Below are positions 1 through 11,500 of a stretch of DNA of 64,000 bases, in pieces. The stretch comes from Coenobita brevimanus (lineage: Eukaryota > Arthropoda > Malacostraca > Decapoda > Coenobitidae), in assembly GCA_032717465.1 (NCBI GenBank), contig CM064657.1:19564232-19628231 (forward strand). The letters are read 5' to 3'. A model generated the notes under the pieces. It saw only the letters and a list, made by a program, of their open reading frames with translations, searched no databases and was not told where the DNA came from. Numbering within the stretch: position 1 is the first letter of the stretch; each line of letters begins with the position of its first letter. Position numbers and translations under genes: made by a program.

Positions 1-545
1 GAGGGAATTTGAGTGTAAAGTGGAGGGAATGTAAGAAAATGTTCTGGAAAGAGGTAAGGAGAGTTAGTCAGGGTGGCAAAGAAAATAGTCAGGGAGTGAA
101 AGATAAAGATGATAGATTGCTAGTGGAGAAGGAAGAAAACGGGAGCTGACGGAGAGAGAACACTTTAATGAATTGCTGAACATAGAGAATAAAAGTAATG
201 TGAGTATAAGTGACTGGGGAATGGCTGGGAGATGGAGGGATGTGAGAATAGAGGAAGAAATAAGTAGGATGGAAATTGTGGAAGCAATGAAGAAAGTCAA
301 AATGGGGAAAGTCTCAGGAATTGATGGAGTGTGTGATGAAATGCTGAAGCGTGAGGGAAAGATGGTAGTAGAATGGATGTGGAAGATGTGCAGATTGGCC
401 TGGGAGGAAGGTAGCGGCCCTGAGGATTGGAAGTCAGGTATAATTATTCCCCTGTACAGAGGAAAAGGGGAAAAAGAAGTGTGTGGTAATCATAGTGGCA
501 TGTGTCTTCTTAGTGTAATAGGAAAAGTATATGGTAGGATACTTA
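1..545 (+). mobile_element. RTE-like LINE, 5' part of copy A (RT N-terminal region)
   Basis: This is the start of a degenerate RTE-clade non-LTR retrotransposon that enters from the left window edge. The frame beginning near 173 reads through the pre-RT linker and first RT motifs, including GIDGVCDEMLK, EDWKSGIIIPLY and a GICLLSVIGKVYGRIL-like block. The same motifs recur in the copies at 13257-15326 and 27177-29126. The reading stops abruptly after the RIL block, where a CR1-like LINE is inserted, and the RTE resumes near 1880. Family placement rests on motif recognition; the copy is inactive. Confidence 0.75.
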
Positions 546-1879
546 TTAGTTAGAAAGGTCCGAGCACACGGTATAGACGGCGATATCTTAAAATGGATAG
601 AATCTTGGCTGAAAGGACGAAAGCAGAGAGTATTAATAAATGGAATTAAGTCGGACTGGGGATTAGTAACTAGTAGTGTACCACAGGGTTCAGTACTAGG
701 TCCCTTATTATTTATCATATATATAAATAATCTAGACTTAGGAGTCAATAGCAGCATCAGCAAATTTGCCGACGATACAAAAAAAGGGCGTATCATTAAC
801 TCGACTGACGATTGCCATAACTTACAAAAAGACCTCGATACATTGTCCAAATGGTCTAAAATTTGGCAAATGGAATTTAACGTTGAAAAATGTAAAGTAC
901 TTAACGTAGGCAAGACCATTGGAGATACTAAATACAGCTTAGTTAACAAAGAAATTAGCAAATCGAAATGCGAGAGGGATCTAGAAATTATGATTAGTAA
1001 CGACCTTAAACCAAGGCAACAGTGTATTAATGCGAGAAATAAAGCAAATAGGGTCCTAGGATTTATTTCGAGAAGCGTGAGTAATAGATCATCTAAAGTA
1101 ATACTGAAACTTTATCTAGCATTAGTAAGGCCACATTTAGACTACGCAGTACAATTTTGGTGTCCTTACTATAGAATGGATATTAATTCGTTAGAAAATG
1201 TACAGAGAAGAATGACAAAAATGATACATGACGTCCGGAACCTGTCATATGAAGACAGACTGAAAAACTAAGTCTGCATTCGCTAGAGAGGCGTAGAGTA
1301 AGGGGAGACTTAATTGAGGTGTTTAAGTGGATGAAGGGTATTAATAAGAGAGATATCAGCAAGGTACTTAAAGTGAGGATACGGGATAGAACTAGAAATA
1401 ATGGTTTCAAACTAGAAAAATTCCGTTTCAGTAAGGAAATAGGTAGAAATTGGTTTGGTAATAGAGTAGTAGACGAATGGAATAAGCTACCTAGTAAAGT
1501 AGTTGCTACCACTTCCATTGAGAGTTTCAAGCATAGGCTAGATAAGCATATGACATTTAAGGGGTGGATATAGAAAAAAGAAAATCTTATAACCAATACT
1601 AATCCATAATTTTTCCTTTTCAGGTTACACTGTGATAGTCTCTATTCTCCTTTCACACTTTCCTGTAAAATGTCCACGCCAGTTTTTCTATACGGCTTGG
1701 TGTTCTTTCTGACTTTTTCCTGCCGGCTTCGGCTGGAGTTTTTGGAGGGCGGGGAAGAGCCTTCTTCTTTGCTATCCTTATCTCATTCTAGTAGTTCAGT
1801 TACTCTTCTAGGAGCTGCCTAGCATGGGCCAACCGCCCTACTTCAGTTATCCTCTCTTCTTACGTTCTTATGTTCTTAT
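546..1879 (+). mobile_element. CR1-like LINE inserted in RTE copy A (5'-truncated, with octamer 3' tail)
   Basis: The ORF at 531-1271 gives the RT palm: GSVLGPLLFIIYINNL, the catalytic FADD within KFADDTK, then the thumb RPHLDYAVQFWCP. A second frame (1319-1573) continues with the C-terminal SFKHRLDKHM block, so a frameshift lies near 1271. A 3' untranslated region of about 300 bp follows. It ends at 1855-1879 in tandem octamers of the type GTTCTTAT, a 3' end style typical of CR1-group LINEs. The 5' end is truncated inside RT. A related copy lies at 40845-46690 on the other strand. Confidence 0.8.
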
Positions 1880-3112
1880 AACAGAGAAATTAGTTGGAGA
1901 AGAACAGGGAGGTTTTAGGAAGGGAAGAGATTGTGTAGATCAGATATTCATTCTTGGATCTTTAGTGGAAAAGTTTCTAGGGAAGGGAAAGCCTTCATGG
2001 CTTTGGAGATAGCATATGACAGGGTGGATAGACAAGGATTTTGGAAAGTATTAAGAATATTTGAAGTAGATGGGAAGTTGTCGAATGCTGTGGAGAGTAT
2101 GTATGAGGGTGCTAAGGCTGCAGTGCATGTGGATAGTGAACCGAGTGATTTTTTTCTTTTTGAAGGTTGGATTGAAACAAGGATGTGCCATATCTCCATA
2201 GTTGTTCAGTCTGTATATGGATGGGTTTATAAAAGTGCAACAAGGTAAGGGAGTGGATGTTGGAGCGAGCGTAGTGAGAGAAGGCAGTGTTTGGAAACTC
2301 AGTGTACTGTTGTTTCCAGATGATACTGTGTTGTTAAATGAAGGCGAAAGGGAGCTGCAAGGCTTGGTAGATTAGTTTGGGAGAGTGTGTAAGAAACGGA
2401 ATCTAAAGGTGGATGTAGGGAGGAGTAAAGTTATGGCCTTCGAGAGAAGTGAAGTCAGTCAGTGAATGTAATGTGAGGTTAGATGAGGAGGAAATGGAAA
2501 ATGTGAGTACGTTTAAGTACTTCGGTAGTGTGATGAGTAAGTATGGAAGTTTAGAGGGTGAAGTGCTTGAAAGGGTACAGCAAGGAAGAAAGGTTGCTGG
2601 TTCCTTGAAAATAGTGATAAGATACAGGGAAGTGAGCATGGAAGTGAAAAATTTACTACATGACAGTATTGTGACACGAACTCTAACGTATGGAAGTGAA
2701 GCTTGGACTTTGCGGGAGGGACAGAAGTCAAGAGTGAGAGCAGTGGAAATGAGTTATTTGAGAGGGGCCTGTGGAGTCACATGGAGAGACAGACTGACGA
2801 ATAAGGATGTGAAGGAGAATTGTGGTGTGGATGTGGATGTGATAGGGAGCGTTAGGAAAAACATACTGAGGTGGTTTCGCCATGTTGAGAGGATGGAGAG
2901 TGAGAGACTGACGAGGAGTATATATGTGAGTGAGGCGGAGGGGAGAGAGGAAGGGGGAAGCCAAGGATGAGATGGAGGGATGAGTGGAGAGGTATATGAG
3001 AGAGGGAGGGAGGTGAGCTGGGAGCAGGGCAATGAAATGGCGGGGGACAGGCGACATGGAGGCGATTTGTTTGTGGCCATCCCTTACGGGATTAAGGCGT
3101 CTGGCAATAGAT
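1880..3112 (+). mobile_element. RTE-like LINE, 3' part of copy A
   Basis: This is the continuation of the element at 1-545, resuming at LVGEEQGGFRKGRDCVDQIF, the next RT block. Reading frames 1824-2012, 1931-2248 and 2449-2970 cover the remaining RT and the C-terminal domain (TFKYFGSVMSK, LTYGSEAWTL, RWFRHVERME). Several frameshifts and stops separate them, and the catalytic motif is damaged (FPDDTVL in place of FADDTVL, near 2316). The element ends in GGCGTCTGGCAAT followed by (ATAG)n at about 3106-3122. Short simple-repeat tails rather than poly(A) are usual for RTE elements. Confidence 0.75.
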
Positions 3113-3122
3113 AGATAGATAG

Positions 3123-3993
3123 AATCTCTCCCCTCCGCCCATTCTACCCTCTTTGCCTTTTCCTGTCCCCTCCTCCAAACCTACCATCCCTCTCTTCTTT
3201 CCTCTCTCATTTCCTTACCCCCCCAATATCTACAACAATCACTCATTTACTCATTCATTTACTCACGCATTCATTCACTCATTCACTTAGTCTCTCTTGC
3301 TCTCAAATGTCAGTTAGCATCAGGAACTTTGTTTTATTTTATTTTTACTAATAACATAAGATTTTACTCAACTTGGGGGAGGCCTATGATGTAGAAAGGC
3401 TAGTGGAGACTATACCTGGCCCCTCCAGTTCGAAACTTCTCTCCTTGCTGAATAAAATTGTCTACAGAGACCAAGAAATAATCGGGCAGAAGGCATTAAA
3501 AGCTATGTCCCTGGCACCTTCCTTCATTTCCCCTCCCTCTCTCCGACTTGCCTCCTCAACTACACTATCACACACTTCCCACCACTTCTCATCTCCCTTT
3601 ATTCTATCTCCTCCTTTTATTTTCTCCTCCCTGCTGTCTCTTCAGATTTTTCTTGTTCGCACGTCTCTACAATCCCGTCCCTTCCTCCCATCTTCCATTC
3701 TCATTCTATTCTCTCTCTCTCTCTCTCTCTCGCTCTCAATTCCCTTTACCTTTTTTTTCCCATCTCTCCTACCCCCTCCATCTTTCTCTTCCCTTTCCTC
3801 CTTCCCTCTATCCTCCTCCACCCTTTCCTCCTCCTTTCCACCTCCCATTTTTCCACTTCCCCTCCGCCTCCCTTTTCCATCCGGTGTAGGGAATCAAGGA
3901 ATCAGATCCTCGTTACAGAGAATTAGGCTCCAATCACAAAGGATTGGATCTGCCTTTAAAGTGTTCTCTTGGGAGCCAGGCTAAACGAAGGTC

Positions 3994-4037
<44 letters not shown>

Positions 4038-4078
4038 GGGGGAATGCAAGAAATATTAATGGCCACGGCAACATGAAG

Positions 4079-4080
<2 letters not shown>
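3123..4080. repeat. Pyrimidine-rich low-complexity DNA with (CT)n and (GA)n arrays
   Basis: From about 3125 to 3890 the plus strand is strongly C/T rich, with a (CT)n run near 3711-3735. A (GA)n run occupies about 3998-4034. ORFs here are long only because the sequence lacks purines on one strand; none resembles a protein. A short non-repetitive stretch at 3370-3520 has no assignable identity. Confidence 0.6.

Positions 4081-4122
<42 letters not shown>
4081..4122. repeat. (AT)n microsatellite
   Basis: Uninterrupted AT dinucleotide array that abuts the 3' end of the RTE fragment at 4123. Confidence 0.95.
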
Positions 4123-4124
<2 letters not shown>

Positions 4125-4845
4125 CCAGACGCCTCAATCCCGTTTGGAGTGGCCACAAACAAATCGCCTCCAAGTCGCCCTGTCCCCGGCCATTTCACTG
4201 CCCTTCTCCCAACTCACACCCCCCTCTCTCATATACCTCTCCACCCCATCCCTCCATCTCATCCTCGGCCTCCCCCTTCCTCTTCCCTCCTCCACCTCAC
4301 TCACATACACTCTCTTCGTCAGTCTTTCACCCTCCATCCTCTCCACATGGCCAAACCACCTCAGTATGTTCCTCATAACGCTTCCTATCACATCCACATC
4401 CACACCACAACGCTCCTTTATATCCGCATTCGTCAGTCTGTCTCTCCATGTGACTCCACAGGCTCCTCTTAAATAACTCATTTCCACTGCTCGCACTCTT
4501 GACTTGTGTCCTTCCAACAACGTCCAAATTTCACTTCCGTACGTTAGAGTTGGTATCACAATACTGTCATGTAGTAACTTTTTCACTTCCATGCTCACTT
4601 CCCTGTTTCTTATCACTGCTTTCAAAGAACCAGCAACCTTTCTTCCCTGCTCTGCCCTTTCAAGCACTTCACCCTCCAAACCTCCATCCTTACTCATCAC
4701 ACTACCCAAGTACTTAAACGTACTCACATTTTCCAATTCCTCACCATCCAACCTCGCTGTACATTCACTGACTTCACCTCTCTCAAAGACCATCACTTTA
4801 CTCTTCCCTACATTCACCTTTAGATTCCGTTTCTTACACACTCTG
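4123..4845 (-). mobile_element. RTE-like LINE copy C, 5'-truncated 3' end
   Basis: A minus-strand open frame starts inside the adjacent (AT)n array and runs to 4134. The element-derived part starts at the block KRNLKVNVGKSKVMVFERGE, just after the RT catalytic region, and continues through TFKYLGSVMSKDGG, LTYGSEIWTL, RWFGHVERMEGERL and GRGRPRMRWRDGVERY to the C-terminal RRFVCGHSKRD and stop. The frame is free of stops, so this copy is the best template for the family C-terminus. The 3' end is GGCGTCTGGCAAT followed directly by (AT)n. The 5' truncation point also abuts (AT)n at 4846. Confidence 0.8.
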
Positions 4846-4875
4846 TGTATATATATATATATACATATATATATA

Positions 4876-4955
<80 letters not shown>
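4846..4955. repeat. (AT)n microsatellite, slightly interrupted
   Basis: AT array with small interruptions near 4862-4880. It borders the 5' truncation point of RTE copy C. Confidence 0.95.
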
Positions 4956-4958
<3 letters not shown>

Positions 4959-5099
4959 CAGCAGAAGGTTGGAGGAAAGCAAAAAGATGGAAAGAAAATA
5001 GAACGATTTTTTTAAAGAAGTGAGTTTGATATAACCTCCTTTAACTCCTTTGCAAGAAGTCCTTCCAGTACTAATTACGATCATCTGGTATCAGCACAC

Positions 5100-5220
<121 letters not shown>

Positions 5221-5311
5221 GAATGTAGTTATAAAGTTATTTACTACACTGATTTGTATAAATTATGTGACTGTAGGCTTGAACTTGCAGCCCATCTGCG
5301 TATTTATTGAT

Positions 5312-5313
5312 TT

Positions 5314-5353
<40 letters not shown>
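5312..5353. repeat. (CT)n microsatellite
   Basis: CT dinucleotide array with one TATC interruption near 5344. Confidence 0.9.
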
Positions 5354-7253
5354 GACATTAGCACAGTATTTGTATGTCAGGTAATCAGCCCATCTATACA
5401 GGGCGTACTCTTTCTCAGAATCTTTCCCCCAATTCCTAGTAAAGCATTTATTAAAATAATTATTGAGTGTTAGCTGACGTATATATCCATTCACTTACTT
5501 ATATCGTTACATGCTTCTCTACAACACAGAAACGTACTGAAGTTGGTAATCAGATCGGCTTACACTAACTCACTATGTTCTTATAGTCAAATGCTTAGCA
5601 TTATTATAATATATTGAAACCTAAATACACAGGCTCAGTGCCACAAAGGCTTCAGTTTTCTTTACTTTTTCCACAATGCGGAAAATGCAGCCAAACGCAA
5701 TAAGGGTATACGTCGTCCCGGATATGAGCATTATTGTGACACACTACATCGACGGAATATCTTGCATTATTCTGCGAATCTTGACGCTCCAGTTCGATGA
5801 CGACTGATTTTAGTTCAATCTTGTTACACATGAAATTGTTTTGTCCAGCTTTAGAAAGGTATTTCGAGCTGAAATCAAACCCCTTCACTATTCGGGCGCT
5901 CTCAAAATCTGAATCACATTTTCTGGTAGTAGCAAGAATAAAAGATAAACTACGTCCTCGAGGTGAAGGGTTTAATATACAAATTTCGTGGACGCACGAC
6001 TTACCTGCCCATCTCCCAGCAACTTTATCTTTTTCGCTGCGATTGGTGCACTTACTACTTTTATTCAGGTTAATGAAAAAAGATCCACTTCAACTAAGAA
6101 AGCACTAGGAGGCAAACTCTTTATGAACTACGTTAAAAAAAAAAAAATCTCTGCTGCTACTCCTAAGAATTTTGATTAGGCTAAAATAAGAAGATTTGGT
6201 TCGGTCGAGAGAAATCTGAACTGTCAAATGACAATAAACAAGGAATTGACCTATCTCGAGTAAACCAAATCTGAAGATACATTACACCAGTACATTATGC
6301 CACAGAACGACGAAACGAATTACCTTGGCCACAACCAACATGAGAACACGTCACACCTATATTATTTTCCCAGAGATAATGACATACACCACCCACCCAC
6401 ACACCTCTCGACAGCCTTAAAAATCACCAGCACAGGATGCCACACCATATTGACTAAAAATTGTTCAGTGCAACACAACAAGCTTGCAAGTGGACTAACT
6501 CGGGGTCCGAATCCATGGCCGCTCAGGGTACTGTTTAAAGTTTGTTTCCAGTCTGTCCCTGTTCACTCAGCAGTGCCTGTTCACTCAGATTAGCAGAGGT
6601 ACCCGACATAGCCTGGGTAAAACCCCATGATCGAGTATATAGGCTCTGCTTCCGACCCTGGATGACCACGGTCCCCGTGGGAGAAGACCCCCAGGGTCTT
6701 ATTATATCCACTGAACCTATGTTCTGCCTTGGATCCATTTCCCTAGGGATATATTCCCCATATACCTATTTCTACCATGGACCTATCTCCCCACTACCCA
6801 CACACCCACCAATCCAGCCTACCCCACCAATCCGTCCATCCATCCAACCCGTTGAATCTAATAATTATATGGTTGTGGAAATTTTTGAAAAAAAATGGTA
6901 ATTGGCTACCATGTTTCGATCATATTCAGTTGATTGTTTTTAATCACTTCTAATCTTGGCCAGCAGGGGCACCACATTACTGTAATGAACACACCTAAAT
7001 TCGTCATAAAAATTTACGCTTGTTAGAGCTGTTCTGAGAGTTCTGTATGCATCCCCTCCTCAATATCCATAGAGAACAGACAGACTAAAGACAAAGGTTG
7101 TCTTTTATGAATATATATGGATACTTCGACTATTGGAAATGGCATACTTTCGCCCCCACCTCCCGATTTTTTTTGAGGGGGGGGAAATATATATACATGC
7201 CCACATCAGCAGGTGAGCATTCTTGGCCGATTTCTCCTCCACTACAAATATAT

Positions 7254-7255
<2 letters not shown>
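5354..7255. other. Unassigned sequence
   Basis: No coding frame, element terminus or long repeat is recognised in this 1.9-kb stretch. A poly(A) run lies near 6127-6147, and a B-box-like GGTCCGAATCC lies near 6505-6518 without a convincing A box. The rest is non-repetitive at the level visible by eye, so it may be unique host DNA or a decayed element. Confidence 0.5.
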
Positions 7256-7301
<46 letters not shown>

Positions 7302-7391
7302 TATATACTATATATATATATATATATAGATAGATAGATAGATAGATATAGATATATAAATTTATACATACATATATATATATATAGATAT

Positions 7392-7450
<59 letters not shown>

Positions 7451-7560
7451 CATAGATAGACATAGATATAGATATATAGATTTATATATAGATATATATA
7501 GATAGATAGATAGATAGATATATAGATAGATAGATAGAATAGATATAGATATATAGATTT

Positions 7561-7629
<69 letters not shown>

Positions 7630-7649
7630 AATAAATCTATATAAATAAA

Positions 7650-7718
<69 letters not shown>

Positions 7719-7765
7719 TTAAATCTATATATCTATATCTATCTATCTATCTATCTATATCTATA

Positions 7766-7800
<35 letters not shown>
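7256..7800. repeat. Long compound microsatellite (CA)n-(TA)n-(GATA)n-(TA)n-(TATC)n
   Basis: (CA)n at 7256-7300 is followed by alternating TA, GATA and ATAGATAT blocks to about 7560, then (TA)n, then TATC blocks from about 7720 to 7770, and (TA)n up to 7800. GATA-type blocks on the left and TATC-type blocks on the right are mutually complementary, so the tract could fold into an imperfect hairpin hundreds of bases long. The LTR element begins immediately at 7801. Confidence 0.9.
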
Positions 7801-7804
<4 letters not shown>

Positions 7805-8589
7805 ACGGAACAGAGAAAGATAACGTACACTTTAAGTGAGAATGCTAAAAATCACTACTGTCCCGTAAAGTTCCAGGTTCAAAACAAAAGAGTTAGGTAA
7901 AATTACAAGTTAAAGTTTAATGCTCAAACTAACAACAAAACATTCAGGACTCATAAGGATAATGTAATGGCAAAAACAGGTTAAATATATGGTTAACTGC
8001 AATAGCCTCTATTAACACGAAATTAGCAAGAATAAATTTATCTAAGTCAGCCCTGATAAAATGAGATACCAGATAATACTCAGTGAATGCCAGATAAATA
8101 ATTACAGATACAAACTATTATCAAAAATGACTGACATAAAGAACCCCACACGAATTACAAAAACTTCACTAGGCCTACAAATTAAACTTATGCTATACAG
8201 TACAAGAAAAAATGCAACAACAGTTATACTCAAATTACACACAGCTGCTAGATGGTTGGAGATTTCTTGAGCACTCACAATAATAATATCTGTACAGGAG
8301 AGGACAGAGATGTGAACAAAATGAGGAGCAGATCTAAGTGGCAACGATGCAGAGACTGAGCTCATTATATAGGGGCCAGCAGAGCTTGATACAACTTGTA
8401 ATAAGGACGCGCAAATGAAGCCATGGGGACAGAGAGCTGAAAATCCCGCAAAGTATAACAGAGAGAACGATTTACTCTACTATACCGGTAGAAGGGGGGG
8501 ACTGAGGCAGAACACGCTCGTGATCAAACATGCAGCATACCGTGCGTTAAAATTACACAAAGGATGATGAAATCATAGGCTATGTAACA
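7801..8589 (-). repeat. 3' LTR of integrase-before-RT element, copy 1
   Basis: A 789-bp direct repeat of 12441-13228. On the element's minus strand it starts TGTTACATAGCC and ends CCGTAACA, giving TGTTAC/GTAACA inverted ends. By eye the two LTRs differ by about six substitutions and one single-base indel, which suggests a recent insertion. The left flank is (AT)n, so a target duplication of the form ATAT cannot be distinguished from the array. Confidence 0.95.
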
Positions 8590-11500
8590 CCTCCCCACAA
8601 AGAAAAAAGAAATTTACAAAGGAAATTTCTTTTTACTCTAAAACAATCTGTATATGGCATTACAGACCATGCAAAGGTCTTTCCTAATATTACAAAAAAT
8701 GAGATCTCCCCAGCACGTTCAGTCATAGGTACTTGCCAGTATCCCTTTAACAAATCAAACTTACTTATGTACCTAGCCTTTCCGATCTTGTCTATGCAAT
8801 CTTCCACGCGAGGGAGAGGGTAAGTGTCTGTTTTGGTTATCTGATTAACACGTCTGTAGTCAATGCAAAGCCTCTGTGACCCACCTGGCTTAGGGACTAG
8901 AGTGACAGGAGAACTCCACTCGCTCTGACAGGGCTCAATCATCTTGTGGTCCAACAGGTAGCCAAGCTCCTTCTGGATGAGAGGAACTTTCACTGGGTTC
9001 GCACGGTAAGGAGGCAATTTAATTGGCTTTGCGTCTTCAACATCGACATCATGCATCAACACAGTGGTTCTTCCTGGAGTAGCACGGAACACTTGCGGGT
9101 ACTCCTGCGGTAATGCCGAAAACTCCTGCCTTTCCTTGGGAGGTAGATGAGAAAGCTTAGTCTGGAGATCATTCATGATATCAGGATTCTTCCCCAAACT
9201 ATCACTCAGGCTCATACTGCATGGGAGAGCTTCACTTGCAGACTCGGGTGGAACAGCTACAGTGCAGACTGGATTATTTTCGTCCCGCCTGTGATATAAC
9301 TTTAGCATGTTGATGTGACATAGTTGCTTGCTCTTTCTACGATCTGGTGTGGTGATGACATAGTTGACATCACTGAGTTTCTTCTCCACGAAATAAGGAC
9401 CACTAAACTTGGCTTGAAGAGGTTGCCCATGAACTGGTAGCAGAATCAAAACCTGATCTCCTGGCTGAAAGTGGCGTAACCTGGACTTCTTATCATACCA
9501 AGTCTTCATCTTCTCCTGAGCAGCTCCTAAATTCTCTCTCGCCAGCTGTAAAGCAGTGGACAGCCGTTCTTTGAACTTCATCACATACTCCAGCAGGTTG
9601 ACGTCATCTTCCTCCGACAGCCAGCATTCCTTGAGTAACTTAAGGGGTCCTCTTACTTCATGGCCAAACAGTAGTTCAAAAGGTGAGAAGCCCAGTGATT
9701 CATTTGGAGATTCTCTTGCGGCAAACACAACGAATGGAAGACCTTTATCCCAGTCTTTCTGATGTTCCAAACAGTATTTCTTGAGCATCGATTTGAGTGT
9801 TTGATGATATCTCTCCAACGCTCCTTGGGTCTGGGGATGGTAAGCTGAAGACGTGATCTGGGTGATGCCCAACTCTTTCAGAGACTGCTTGAAAACGTTT
9901 GACATGAAATTACTTCCCCGGTCTGACTGTACCTCCTTGAGCAGACCAAACTTTGTGAAGAACCCTAGCATTTCATTAACCACGTTCTTTGCTGAGATGT
10001 TTCTAAGTGGAATGGCTTCAGGATAACGAGTAGCCATATCAATCATGGTCAACACATAAGAAAATCCTGAAGAAGTCTTAGGAAGAGGGCCCACAATATC
10101 CACCAACACACGGGTGAAAGGCGCCTCAAAAGGAGGAATGGGAACTAGAGGTGCAACCTTTTCAGTCTGATTACACTTCCCCACAACTTGACAGGTGTGA
10201 CAAGACTTACAATACCAGGAAACATCCCTGAAGATACCTGGCCAGTAGAAGTGTTTCAAAATGCGTGCCACAGTCTTCCTCACTCCAAGGTGTCCTGCCA
10301 AACTGGAATCATGAGCCACTCTAATGATATCCTGCCTACAAACACGAGGGATGACAACTTGATGTACAACCTCCCATTCACAGTCGGCTGATGCTGTTGG
10401 GGGTCTCCACTTCCTCATAAGTACTCCTGACTTTACATAATAACAAGTAGAAGCACCGGCTGACTCTTCTTCACTGTAAGCAGAGTTAGCTAGACCTTTC
10501 AACTCAGGGTCAGCAATCTGCAACTCAACCAACTCTTGACGAGACAAATTATCAACACTACGGGGTACTGCCTCATCTGGTGAGTGGTCCAAATTAGCAA
10601 GAAAAGTGTCAGCTAGGATAACATCATCATCATCATTATCCTCTAAATCACCAGTAACTTTAGACTTAGCCCTAGTGACAGCACATGCAGGGAACACATT
10701 AGGGACATCACAATCCTGGGACGCAGCCACTGGCTCACTAGACAACTGAGGAGCTGGACACACTTGACTTCCACCAATATCATTTCCAAGTAAGAAAGTT
10801 ACACCTGACATTGGGAGTGTCTCAACCAACCCAACCATAACAGAACCATTAACAAAACCAGACTCTAAATTCACTCTGCACAGAGGGACAGAGAAGTAAT
10901 TATTCCCTACACCTTGTAAGATTACAGTTTCATCAGAGGAATTAACATTAGAGCCTAGAACACTGGTCAGCATAAGAGATTGGCAAGCACCTGTATCACG
11001 ATATATTTGAACTGATTTCCTGTCATTACTGTCCAGAGGACTGACAAAACCATCAGACAGGAAATTAGCACATGAACTCTTGAGAGTGTCACCCACGTTA
11101 CTGCTCAAAAGAGGAGCTCCATCATGAGAATTTAAGTTACCCCTCAAAGCAGGTTCAGTTAACTCAGTTAAAGAATTCTGGGAACTCTCAAGAGTGGACA
11201 CTAGACCAATTGACTGAATATTTAAAGACTCCTTTTTGTTCACATCACGCTGTCTCCTGAAACATCTCTCCGTAGTATGACCAAGCTTACTACAATAAGT
11301 ACATTTACTTTTCTGAAATCTAGAGGTGAAGCTGGTATTTACTTCCTGAGAAACATCATCTTTATTTTCTTTCCTGTTACCTGTACTCTGAGTAGAGGCA
11401 ACGTACTTACTCTCAGCTTTCCCTTTTTCTCTAGAATATCTCTTGTGAGTGAGAACATACTCATCAGCTAAAACTGCAGCATCAGGCAAATTATCTATTC

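Noticed and set aside
3373..3984. 203-codon plus-strand ORF rich in Ser, Pro and Phe
   Set aside because: Most of it is pyrimidine-rich low-complexity DNA; no domain or recognisable similarity.
4073..4378. ORFs with long Ile-Tyr repeats (also near 7105-7566, 24680-24994, 25118-25513, 58512-58957)
   Set aside because: They are translations of (AT)n arrays joined to neighbouring element sequence, not proteins.
6440..6520. B-box-like GGTCCGAATCC with a weak A-box-like motif upstream
   Set aside because: The A box fits poorly, no tail or second copy was seen, so no SINE is called.
8061..8365. ORFs inside the LTR, repeated at 12700-13004 and partly near 59362
   Set aside because: They occur in LTR sequence on both strands with no domain, and copy 2 does not keep them.
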